Below are positions 17,910 to 29,811 of a DNA stretch of 64,000 nt, piece after piece. How positions within the stretch are numbered: position 1 is the first letter of the stretch; each line of letters begins with the position of its first letter. This DNA is from CAVUEG01 sp963740525 (GTDB lineage Bacteria > Actinomycetota > Actinomycetes > Propionibacteriales > Nocardioidaceae). The stretch lies in NCBI GenBank assembly GCA_963740525.1, contig CAVUEG010000001.1, positions 124,001 to 188,000 on the forward strand. The letters run 5' to 3'. The position numbers and the translations under genes were made by a program. The notes beneath the pieces were generated by a model. It was not told the DNA's origin. It searched no databases and saw only the letters and a program-made list of their open reading frames with translations.

Positions 17910-20900
17910 ATGCACCCAACGCAGCTCACCCGATCCCGCCAGCGCACGCTGACCCGCCGCCTGGCCGCCGTCATGGGCGCCGCCCTCGTGGTCGGACTGG
18001 CCCAGGTCCCCGCCCAAGGGCTCGCCCCGGCCAAGGCCCCACGGCTCGGCGAGGGAACGGTCACCACCCTGGGCGACTCGGTTCCGGGCCTCTCAGACCT
18101 CGACCTGCGCGGGACGGCACTCCCCTCGGCCTCCCAGGTCCACGCAGCCGAAGCGCTGGGTGCCGACGTGCGGTGGAACAACTTCGGCACCCCCGCCTCG
18201 CTCTTCTCCGATGCCGGGAACCTCGGCACGGCCTCCTCGTCGGATGCTCCGACCGCGGCACGCACCTGGCTCCGTGACCACCGCGCGGTCTTCGGCCTTA
18301 CCGCCGCCGACGTCTCCAACCTGAGGCTGGTCAACAACCAGGAGTTCGCGCAGAGCCCCGCTCGCGCCGTCCTCTTCCGCCAGCAGTACGGCGACCTCTC
18401 CCCCGCGCTCGACAGCATGGTCACGGTCGGCGTCGCGAACGGGAAGATCGTCTACGTCTCCTCGTCCCTGGCCAAGGGCACCAGCGCACCTCCCGCAGCC
18501 TCGCTCACCCCCGAGCAGGGCTGGCTCGCCGCGGCCCGCAACGTCGGCAGGACGCTCGCCCTCACCGACATCGCCGGCAGCGTGGTCAAGGACGGCTGGA
18601 CCCGCCTCCGGGTGAGCTCGTTCGGGGACCGTCAGCTGGTCCGTCTGCGCTCGCTCGCACTCGCTGACGGGACCGTCCGCCCCGTTTACGAGGCCAACGT
18701 GGTCGACGTCCGCGGTGGCAGCGCCTTCGCCTACACGGTCATGGTCGACGCGGTCAGCGGCAAGATCCTGCACCGGCAGAACATGGTCGAGAACTCCAAC
18801 GACGCCTTCCCGTTCCAGGGCGAGATCACCCCGACCGACTGCGGTCCCATGCACCCGTTCGAGCTGACCGACGGCAAGACGAAGCAGATCGACATCGCCG
18901 CCACCGCGGCCCAGGCAGCCAACGACATCGTGGTCAAGCTCTACGGTCCCGGCGGCGTCCTCCTCGCCTCAGGTGACCTGCTCACCAGTCCCGAGACGCT
19001 GACCTACGCCCCCGGCGGCACCATCCCCCAGGGGATCTACGACGCCCAGGTCTGCCCCTTCGACAGCCCGACCGCGCCGCCGCTGCCGCCGTACAACTAC
19101 GCGGGCAGCGTGTCGACCTCGGACACGGCCGGCTCGACGCCGAACCTGCCCTTCCCGCCCAAGTGGAAGTACTTCACCACCAACCCGGAGCTCAACTGGT
19201 CGGCCAGCCACTCCCCCCACAACCGCGTCGTCGGCTGCTGGGTGCGCCGCTACGAGGGCAAGCGGGTGCCGAAGTGCTCCGAGCCGACGGGCGCTCTGGA
19301 CAACCTGGCCGCCCGCGGCCCGTGGGACGTCGACATGTCCACCAACGACTCGACGTACACGACGCTGGGCAACAACGCGTCCGACCGCGAGGCGTGGGGA
19401 AGCCCCCTGACCCCGGGCGGATCCTCCCAGGCGCCCGTCTCGGGCGAACGCCACTACAACGATGCGTTCCAAGACATCTGGAACAACTCCAAGTGCGACC
19501 CGACCAGCTGCACCCCGGAGGCAACGACATCTTCGCCTCGGTCACCAACCTGTTCGTCGCGCACAACAAGATGCATGACACGGCGTACTTCCTCGGCTTC
19601 ACCGAGAAGAACTACAACATGCAGAAGGAGAACTTCGGCAAGACCGCGAACGACCGGGCCAACGACCCCGAGATCGGCAACGTCCAGGCCGGCGCGCTCA
19701 GTGGCGGCCAGCCGTCGTACACGGGTCGCGACAACGCCAACCAGATCGCCTTGCAGGACGGCGTACCGGGGATCACGAACCAGTACCTCTTCCAGCCGAT
19801 CGCGGGAGCCTTCTACTCGCCGTGCACGGACGGGGCGCTGGACATGAGCATCACCGGCCACGAGTACACCCACGCGATCAGCAACCGGATGATCGCCGGA
19901 CCCGACCAGGGGATCAGCTCCGAGCAGGGTGGTGCGATGGGCGAGTCCTGGAGCGACCTGAACGCCATGGAGACCCAGTTCGCGTTCGGCTACTCGACCG
20001 GGACGAACCCCTGGGTGGTCGGGGCCTACGCCACCGGGAACAAGAAGGTGGGGATCCGCGACTACGCGATCAACCACAACCCCCTCAACTACAGCGACTA
20101 CGGCTTCGACAGCCCCGGCGTCGAGGTGCACGCAGACGGTGAGATCTGGAACGCCACGCAGTGGCGTGTCCGCCAGGCGCTGGTGAAGAAGTGGAACAAG
20201 CGCTACCCCTACCGGGACAAGGGCCTCCAGCTGCGCTGCATCCACGGCACCGCCGCGCACTCCCCGGAGCAGGCGCAGACCTGCCCGGGAAATCGTCGCT
20301 GGATCCAGCTGGTCTTCGACTCGTTCCTGCTCCAGCAGAGCGCGACCAGCATGCTGGACGCCAGGGACGCGATGCTCGCGGCCGACCAGATGCGGTTCAA
20401 GGGCCCGGACGTGGACACGATGTGGTCCGCCTTCGCCCGCAGTGGGATGGGCAAGGGCGCCCGGACCCGCACGGCCGACTCCGGCCAGCCGAAGCCGAGC
20501 TTCGCGACCAACCGCAAGCGCGTCAACGCCACCGTTCGCTTCCGCCCGGTCTCCAGCCAGGGTCGGCGAGTCCGGGGCAAGGTGTACATCGGGCGCTACG
20601 AGGCCCGGGTCACCCCGGTTGCCGACACGCTGGCGAAGACCAAGCTGCCGGCCACGATGAAGCTGGCACCGGGTCGCTACCCGGCGCTCTTCCAGGCCGC
20701 CGGCCACGGGCTCAAGCGCTTCACGATCCGCGTGCGACCCGGCCAGTCGGTCACCAAGCGGATCCGGGTTGCCACCAACTGGGCTTCGCGCGCCTCGGGC
20801 GCGAAGATCGCCGGAGCGAGTGCCGGAAGCCTCAACGCCAAGTTCCTCATCGACGACACCGAGTCCACGAACTGGGCCGGCGTCAACGACGTCGACAGCG

Positions 20901-21364
20901 TCGACGCCAAGGGCAAGCACCCGTGGGTGACCATCGACCTGGCCGGGGCCAAGGCGCGCACCATCCACCGGGTCCAGGTCAGCGCGATGCTCCGACCGGC
21001 CAGCGGGTCATCGAACGACCAGGAGTCGGGCTCGCGGTTCACGGCTCTTCGTCGCTTCGCCCTCGAGACCTGCGTCCGCCGCTGCGGGGCCGCGAACGCC
21101 CACTGGAAGCGGATCTTCACCAGCCGGAGGAACGCCTTCCCGGCCGTTCGGCCCAGGCCGGTGGCGCCGAACCTGATCATGCGCGGCTTCAACGTCCCGG
21201 ACACCCGGGCTCGGTTCGTCCGGCTGGTCGCCCTGGAGAACCAGTGCACCGGGTTCCCCGGGTACGCCGGCGAGCAGGACAACGACCCCGGCAACGCCAC
21301 GGACTGCAAGTCCGCCTCGACCCGCGACCTGAGCGTGAGGGCGGCCGAGCTGGAGGTCTACTGA
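17910..21364 (+). CDS. secreted M36-family (fungalysin-type) metalloprotease with C-terminal discoidin-like domain (one frameshift as sequenced)
   Basis: Joined, it is about 1151 residues. A basic N-terminus and hydrophobic stretch (about 13-45, MGAALVVGLAQVPAQGLA) form a signal peptide. A propeptide of about 400 residues follows. The M36 catalytic part begins around NLFVAHNKMHDTAYFLGF and holds the zinc motif HEYTHAISNRM near residue 650, with the third ligand expected in GGAMGESWSDL. The last 180 residues look like an F5/8-type (discoidin) binding domain (FLIDDTESTNWAG, WVTIDLAG). One G is missing near 19518 (CCCCGGAGG); adding it restores the protein. GGAGG stands seven bases before ATG 17910. 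Confidence 0.85.
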
Positions 21365-21408
21365 GACCCCAACTTGACCGCCGCACCCGGCCTCGACAGA
21401 TTGGACGC

Positions 21409-23384
<1,976 letters not shown>

Positions 23385-23388
<4 letters not shown>

Positions 23389-25145
23389 CCGTCACTCCCC
23401 CGACTGCGGACCCGACCACGCCCCAGGCTGACGTCGCGCAGGACATCGGAACCGACCACCAGCCCGACTGGTTCCGCACGGCGGTGTTCTACGAGGTGCT
23501 GGTCCGGTCCTTCCGCGACTCCGACGGTGACGGCTGCGGCGACTTCAAAGGCCTGACCGAGAAGCTGGACTACCTGAACTGGCTCGGCGTCGACTGCCTG
23601 TGGGTGCCACCGTTCTTCACCTCGCCGCTGCGCGACGGCGGCTACGACGTCGCCGACTACACAGGTGTGCTCCCCGAGACCGGCACGATCGAGGACTTCA
23701 AGGAGTTCCTCGACGCCGCCCACGCGCTCGGCATCAGAGTGATCATCGACTTCGTCATGAACCACACCTCGGACGCGCACCCGTGGTTCCAGGCGAGCCG
23801 CGAGGACCCCTCCGGCCCGTACGGCGACTTCTACGTCTGGTCAGACACCGACGAGCTGTACGAGGACGCCCGGGTCATCTTCGTGGACACCGAGCCGTCG
23901 AACTGGACGTGGGACCCGGTCCGCCAGCAGTACTTCTGGCACCGCTTCTACAGCCATCAGCCGGACCTGAACTTCGACAACCCCAAGGTCCATGAGGCGA
24001 TGTACGAGGCCTTGTCGTTCTGGCTGGACATGGGCATCGACGGCTTCCGCCTCGACGCCGTTCCCTACCTCTACGAGCGGCCCGGCACCAACGGCGAGAA
24101 CCTCAAGGAGACGCACGAGTTCCTCCGTCAGGTGCGCCAGTACGTCGACGAGAACTACCCCGGCCGCGTGCTGCTCGCCGAGGCCAACCAGTGGCCCTCC
24201 GACGTCGTCGACTACTTCGGCGGCGAGGTCAACGAGGACGGCGCCCTGGTGGGCACCGAGTGCCACATGTGCTTCCACTTCCCGGTGATGCCGCGCATCT
24301 TCATGGCGGTCCGTCGCGAGTCCCGCTTCCCGATCTCGGAGATCCTCGAGCAGACGCCGTCCATCCCAGACGGCTGCCAGTGGGGGATCTTCCTGCGCAA
24401 CCACGACGAGCTGACGCTCGAGATGGTGACCGACGAGGACCGCGACTACATGTGGGACGAGTACGCCAAGGACCCGCGCATGGTCGCCAACATCGGCATC
24501 CGGCGCCGGCTTGCTCCCCTGCTCGACAACGACATCAACCGGATGGAGCTCTTCACCGCGCTCCTGCTCTCGCTCCCTGGTTCCCCCGTGCTCTACTACG
24601 GCGACGAGATCGGGATGGGCGACAACATCTGGCTCGGTGACCGTGATGGCGTGCGCACGCCGATGCAGTGGACCCCGGACCGCAACGCCGGGTTCTCGGT
24701 GGCCACGCCCGGCAAGCTGCACCTGCCGGTGATTCAGGACCCGGTCTTCGGGTACCAACGCGTCAATGTGGAGACCGAGCTCGAGAACGCGTCGTCGCTC
24801 CTGCACTGGACCCGGCGAATGATCCACGCGCGCCGCAACCACCCTGCGTTCGGGCTCGGCGACTTCGCCGACCTGGGCGGTTCCAACCCGAGCGTGCTCA
24901 GCTACATGCGCGAGCACACCAAGGCCGACGGTACGACCGACACCGTGCTGTGCGTCAACAACCTGTCCCGCTTCCCGCAGCCGGTCGAGCTCGACCTGCG
25001 CCGGTGGGAGGGCGTGGAGCCGATCGAGCTCCTCGGCGGGGTGCGGTTCCCCCAGATCGGCGAGCTCCCGTACCTCCTGACGCTGGGCGGCTACGGCTTC
25101 TACTGGTTCCGCCTCCACCAACCAGACGAAGGGATCGCGACGTGA
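23385..25145 (+). CDS. treS: trehalose synthase (maltose alpha-D-glucosyltransferase)
   Basis: 586 residues, GH13. TreS interconverts trehalose and maltose, feeding maltose to the maltokinase encoded next. FYEVLVRSFRDSDGDG at the start, FVMNHTSDAHPWF, MGIDGFRLDAVPYLYER with the nucleophile Asp, LLAEANQWPSDVVDYF with the catalytic Glu, and LRNHDELTLEM are all TreS-type motifs. GTG 23385 has AGGAGG nine bases upstream and overlaps the glgE stop (GTGA). No C-terminal maltokinase fusion is present; that enzyme is separate. Confidence 0.96.
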
Positions 25146-26506
25146 CGCTTCACCTCACCGACTATGTCCTGTCCGCACGCTGGTTCGGGGGCAAGGGGCG
25201 CGACGGCGCCGTCACCGACCTGCGCCGGCTCGCCACCTTCGGCGAGCAGCCGGTGGTCGCCATCGAGCTCGTCACCGTCACCTATCCCGACGGCGACTCG
25301 GAGCTGTACCAGCTCCCCCTCGCCTACTACTCGACTCCGCAGGACCATCTCCACCACGCCTACGTCGGAGAGGACGACGACGACCAGCTAGGTCACGTCT
25401 TCGTGTACGACGCGCTCCACTGCCGCGACGCCACGGGTCACTGGCTCAGAGCCTTCGGCGAGTCGCTGACCGTCGACGGGCTGGTCTTCCACCGCCTGCC
25501 CGGTCACGACATCGACCTCACCACCCACTCGACCCTTTTCAGCGGTGAGCAGAGCAACTCCTCAGTCGCCTTCGGCGAAGACAGCCTGATGAAGGTCTTC
25601 CGCAAGATCACCCCCGGCCAGAACCCCGACATCGACATCCACCGGGCACTGACCGAGGTCGGCAGCGACCACGTGGCGGCCCTGTACGGCTGGTTGGAGG
25701 CCCCTGCGCCCGATGGTGGCCCTGGCCTCCAGCTCGCCATGCTGCAGCAGTTCCTGCGCACGGGCTCGGACGGGTGGGTCCTCGCGCTCGCCAGCGTCCG
25801 CAACCTGTTCAGCGAGGCGGACCTGCACGCTGACGAGGTCGGTGGAGACTTCGCCGGCGAGGCCGAGCGACTCGGGATCGCGATCGCCGAGGTGCACGAG
25901 ACCCTGCGAGAGCACTTCCCCACCGAGACCTGGGAGCGTGAGGCCGCCGTCCGGCTCGCCGACGCCATGGACGCCCGCCTCGAGGCTGCCGTGAAGGACG
26001 CCCCGGCTCTCGCCCCACACGCCGAGGGGCTGCGGGCGCTGTTCCACGAAGTCCGGATCCTCGACGAGCCGGTGCTGGCCCAACGGGTGCACGGGGACCT
26101 CCATCTCGGCCAGACCCTCCGCACCGTGCGTGGCTGGAAGATCGTCGACTTCGAGGGCGAGCCAGCCAAGCCGCTCGCCGACCGACTCCTCCCGGACTCG
26201 CCCTGGCGTGACGTCGCCGGCATGCTCCGGTCCTTCGACTACGCCGCCCACGCCGCCGAGCGCGACGTCGAGGGTGACCCACGCCAGATCGCCCATCGCG
26301 CTCGCGAGTGGTCGCAGCGCAACCGTGACGCGTTCCTCTCCGGCTACCTCTCAGTCGCGACCCCGGACAAGGCGGAGGACGTCCTGCTCCGGGCCTACGA
26401 GGCGGACAAGGCCGTGTACGAGACCGTGTACGAGACCCGGAACCGGCCGACGTGGGTCACGATCCCGCTCGCCGCTGTCGCGGCACTCTCCGGAGGTGTC
26501 GGATGA
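25142..26506 (+). CDS. mak: maltokinase
   Basis: 454 residues of the aminoglycoside-phosphotransferase-like kinase fold. It makes maltose 1-phosphate for GlgE. The N-terminal cap begins LSARWFGGKGRD, typical of actinobacterial maltokinases (also called pep2). The catalytic loop is QRVHGDLHLGQTL (near residue 315) and the metal-binding DFEGEPAKPL follows. GTG 25142 overlaps the treS stop (GTGA), and its own TGA overlaps the glgB ATG, so all are translationally coupled. Confidence 0.95.
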   Translation: MTLHLTDYVLSARWFGGKGRDGAVTDLRRLATFGEQPVVAIELVTVTYPDGDSELYQLPLAYYSTPQDHLHHAYVGEDDDDQLGHVFVYDALHCRDATGHWLRAFGESLTVDGLVFHRLPGHDIDLTTHSTLFSGEQSNSSVAFGEDSLMKVFRKITPGQNPDIDIHRALTEVGSDHVAALYGWLEAPAPDGGPGLQLAMLQQFLRTGSDGWVLALASVRNLFSEADLHADEVGGDFAGEAERLGIAIAEVHETLREHFPTETWEREAAVRLADAMDARLEAAVKDAPALAPHAEGLRALFHEVRILDEPVLAQRVHGDLHLGQTLRTVRGWKIVDFEGEPAKPLADRLLPDSPWRDVAGMLRSFDYAAHAAERDVEGDPRQIAHRAREWSQRNRDAFLSGYLSVATPDKAEDVLLRAYEADKAVYETVYETRNRPTWVTIPLAAVAALSGGVG

Positions 26507-28672
26507 GTCGCACCGTCCCGCTCGCCGAGATGCAGCAGATCGTGGAGGGCCGCCACGGTCAGCCACACACCATCCTCGGCCCCCACCCGCTCGACGGTGT
26601 CGTCACCTTCCGCGTCTTCAAGCCACTGGCCGAGTCCGTCGCGGTGGTTCACGGCGACACCCGCACCGAGCTCACCCATGAGCACGAGGGCATCTGGGCC
26701 GGCGACCTCGAGGCAGCCGACGTGCCCGACTACCGCGTCGAGGTCACCTACGCGGGCGCTCCGCCGGTGACCGTGGACGACCCCTACCGCTACCTGCCCA
26801 CGCTCGGCGAGATCGACATCCACCTGATCAACGAGGGACGGCACGAGCGGCTCTGGGACGTGCTCGGCGCGCACGTCCACACCTACGACGGCCCCACCGG
26901 CTCCGTGACCGGCACCGCATTCGCGGTGTGGGCCCCGAACGCCAAGGGCATCCGGGTGAAGGGCGACTTCAACAGCTGGGACGGCCGCGAGCACCCGATG
27001 CGCCAGCTCGGCACCTCGGGCGTCTGGGAGCTGTTCGTCCCCGATGTCGTGCAGTGGCACGAAGTACAAGTACATCGTCCTGGGTGCCGACGACGCCTGG
27101 CGCGAGAAGGCCGACCCGATGGCCTTCCAGTCGGAGATCGCCCCGGCCACCTCCTCGGTCGTCTTCGCCTCGAGCCATCAGTGGAGCGACCAGGACTGGA
27201 TGGCCGCTCGCGCCAACCAGACCGGCATGCACGCGCGCCCGCTCTCGGTCTACGAGGTGCACCTGAACTCCTGGCGCCGCGACCGCTCGTACGTCGACCT
27301 GGCCGACGACCTGGTCGGCTACGTCGCCGACCTGGGCTTCACCCACGTCGAGCTGATGCCGGTGATGCAGCACCCATTCGGCGGCTCGTGGGGCTACCAC
27401 GTGACGTCGTACTTCGCTGCGGACTCCCGGCTCGGCGACCCCGACGGTCTGCGCTACCTGATCGACCGGCTGCACCAGGCCGGCGTCGGCGTGATCCTGG
27501 ACTGGGTTCCCGGGCACTTCGCGACCGACGAGTGGGCGCTGGCCCGCTTCGACGGTACGCCGCTCTACGAGGACCCGAACCCGCAGCGCGGGTGGCACAA
27601 GGAGTGGGGCTCCCACATCTTCAACTTCGGGCGCAAGGAGGTCCGCAACTACCTCGTCGCCAACGCGCTCTTCTGGCTCGAGGAGTTCCACGCGGACGGG
27701 CTCCGCGTCGACGGTGTGGCCTCGATGCTCTACCTCGACTACTCCCGCGAGCCGGGCGAGTGGTCCCCCAACGTGTACGGCGGCCGGGAGAACCTCGAGG
27801 CGGTCCAGTTCCTCCAGGAGATGAACGCCACCGTCTACAAGCGGGTCCCCGGGGCGATGACGATCGCGGAGGAGTCGACCTCGTGGCCCGGGGTGACCCG
27901 GGCGACGAGCGACGGCGGCCTGGGCTTCGGCTTCAAGTGGAACATGGGGTGGATGCACGACACCCTCGGCTACGTCGAGAACGAGCCCGTGCACCGCAGC
28001 TATCACCACGGTCAGATGACGTTCTCGCTCGTCTACGCGTGGTCGGAGAACTACCTGCTGCCGATCAGCCACGACGAGGTCGTACACGGCAAGGGCTCCC
28101 TGTTGCGCAAGATGCCCGGGGACCGCTGGCAGCAGCTGGCGAACCTCCGCAACTACCTGGCATTCATGTGGGCGCACCCCGGCAAGCAGCTGATCTTCAT
28201 GGGTTCGGAGTTCGGCCAGGAGTCCGAGTGGGCCGAGGCTCGCGAGCTCGACTGGTGGCTGCTCGACCATGTGGAGCACCGCGGGGTGCAGTCCCTGGTG
28301 CGAGACCTCAACCGGGTCTACGCAGAGACTGCCGCACTGTGGTCCCAGGACACCGACCCAGCCGGGTTCGAGTGGCTCGACGCCAACGACGCCGACCGCA
28401 ACGTGTTCGGCTTCGTCCGCAAGGCGTCCGGAGACCAACCGCCGCTGGTGTGCCTGGCGAACTTCTCCGCCATCCCGCACGAGGGCTACACCGTGGGGTT
28501 CCCCCACGCCGGCGAGTGGCGCGAGGTCATGAACACCGACGCCGAGACCTACTCCGGGTCGGGGGTCGGCAACCTGGGGGTCGTGACCGCGACGGAGACG
28601 CCGAGCCATGGTCAGCCCGCCTCGGCCACGCTCCGGCTGCCTCCCCTCGGAACTCTCTGGCTGGCGCCCTGA
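26503..28672 (+). CDS. glgB: 1,4-alpha-glucan branching enzyme GlgB (one frameshift as sequenced)
   Basis: Joined, about 722 residues, GH13 subfamily 9. It adds alpha-1,6 branches to the glucan made by GlgE. Two N-terminal sandwich domains (PHTILGPHPLDG, FAVWAPNAKGIRVKGDFN) precede the barrel. The barrel has FGGSWGYHVTSYFA, FHADGLRVDGVASMLY with the nucleophile Asp, MTIAEESTSWP with the catalytic Glu, and LPISHDEVVHGKGSL. A one-base insertion near 27052 (around GTCGTGCAGTGG) moves the frame; removing the T gives the expected SGTKYKYI. The ATG overlaps the maltokinase stop. Confidence 0.92.
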
Positions 28673-28685
28673 CTAGGGTCGACCC

Positions 28686-29762
28686 ATGAGCGCCCCGGAG
28701 CCACAGCCCGAGCTCACCGACGGCGTGGTGACCCTGCGGGCCTGGCGTGACGACGACGTCGAGGCCGCCGTCGCCGGTCACGACGAGGAGATCGCGCACT
28801 GGTTCGGCTGGCCGGGCCAGCGACCGACCCCCGGGAGGATGCAAGCGTCTGTCGATTCCTGGCGGCAGGGGTACGCCGACAACCGGTCCGTGGTCGCTTT
28901 CGTGATCGTGCACGACACCGAGGTCGCCGGCAGCATCGACATCCGCGCCATCGGGGAGGGGACCGGCCACGTCTCCTGGGCGCTGTACGCCGGCCACCGG
29001 GGTCACGGCTACGCCACCCGGGCGCTGCGGCTCCTGTGCGACTACGCCCTGGCCGAGCTCGGGATGACCCGCGTCGAGGCCAAGGTCGAGCCGGGGAACC
29101 AGGCCTCGCTGCGCGTCGCCACGCGAGCCGGGATGCGCCGCGAGGGCGTGCGAAGAGTGGCGCCGGGCTCAGGCGACCGGGCCGAGACGACCGAGTACGT
29201 CCTGTTCTCACGGCTCGTCTCTGATCCCCCGCTGGAGGAGCCCGAGGCCTTCCGGGCCCTGTTGAACTCCTTCCTGCCGCGCAAGCGAGCGATCAGCCAG
29301 ATGCTGATCCGCGACGACACCGGCCGGGTGCTGCTGTGCCAGCTCACCTACAAGCGCGACTGGGACCTGCCCGGCGGGGTCGTCGAGGTCGGGGAGTCGC
29401 CGCAGCTGGCCGTCGCCCGCGAGGTCGAGGAGGAGCTCGCCCTGACCGTGCCGGCAGGACGGCTGTTGCTGACCGACTGGCTGCCGGCCTGGAGCGGCTG
29501 GGACGACGCGGTCTGCCTGGTCTTCGACGGCGGGACTCACGACCCGGCGATCGTCGAGGACATCGTGCACGAGGCCCGCGAGATCCGGGGCGCCGAGTTC
29601 TGCACCGCTGAGGAGGTGCGTGCCCGGTGCGCCGACTTCACCGCCCGCCGGATCGCGGCCGCGCTGGCGAACCTCGTCTCCGGCGGTCCGGCGTACACCG
29701 AGAGCGGACGCAGTCCCGACACGGCGGATCCCGACCCCTCAGACCGGCTGCGGACCGATTGA
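28686..29762 (+). CDS. GNAT acetyltransferase-Nudix hydrolase fusion
   Basis: 358 residues with two domains. Residues 1-178 are a RimJ/RimL-type GNAT domain: VTLRAWRDDDVEA at the start and YAGHRGHGYATRALRLL as the acetyl-CoA loop. Residues about 190-325 are a Nudix domain with the box GGVVEVGESPQLAVAREVEE, conserved except that Ala replaces the last Gly. The substrates are unknown. A TAGGGT -10 box (28674-28679) stands six bases before the ATG and no ribosome site is seen, so the mRNA is probably leaderless. It is 13 bases downstream of glgB but need not share its transcript. Confidence 0.85.
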   Translation: MSAPEPQPELTDGVVTLRAWRDDDVEAAVAGHDEEIAHWFGWPGQRPTPGRMQASVDSWRQGYADNRSVVAFVIVHDTEVAGSIDIRAIGEGTGHVSWALYAGHRGHGYATRALRLLCDYALAELGMTRVEAKVEPGNQASLRVATRAGMRREGVRRVAPGSGDRAETTEYVLFSRLVSDPPLEEPEAFRALLNSFLPRKRAISQMLIRDDTGRVLLCQLTYKRDWDLPGGVVEVGESPQLAVAREVEEELALTVPAGRLLLTDWLPAWSGWDDAVCLVFDGGTHDPAIVEDIVHEAREIRGAEFCTAEEVRARCADFTARRIAAALANLVSGGPAYTESGRSPDTADPDPSDRLRTD

Positions 29763-29811
29763 GGGCGGGTCAACCCTGTCGGACCGCGAGCCAGCGGGGC
29801 AAGATCAGGGT

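Noticed and set aside
29793..29805. AGCGGGGCAAGAT upstream of ppdK, identical to 13 bases of the 32-bp repeat
   Set aside because: A single short match without the palindromic core; it may be chance in such GC-rich DNA.
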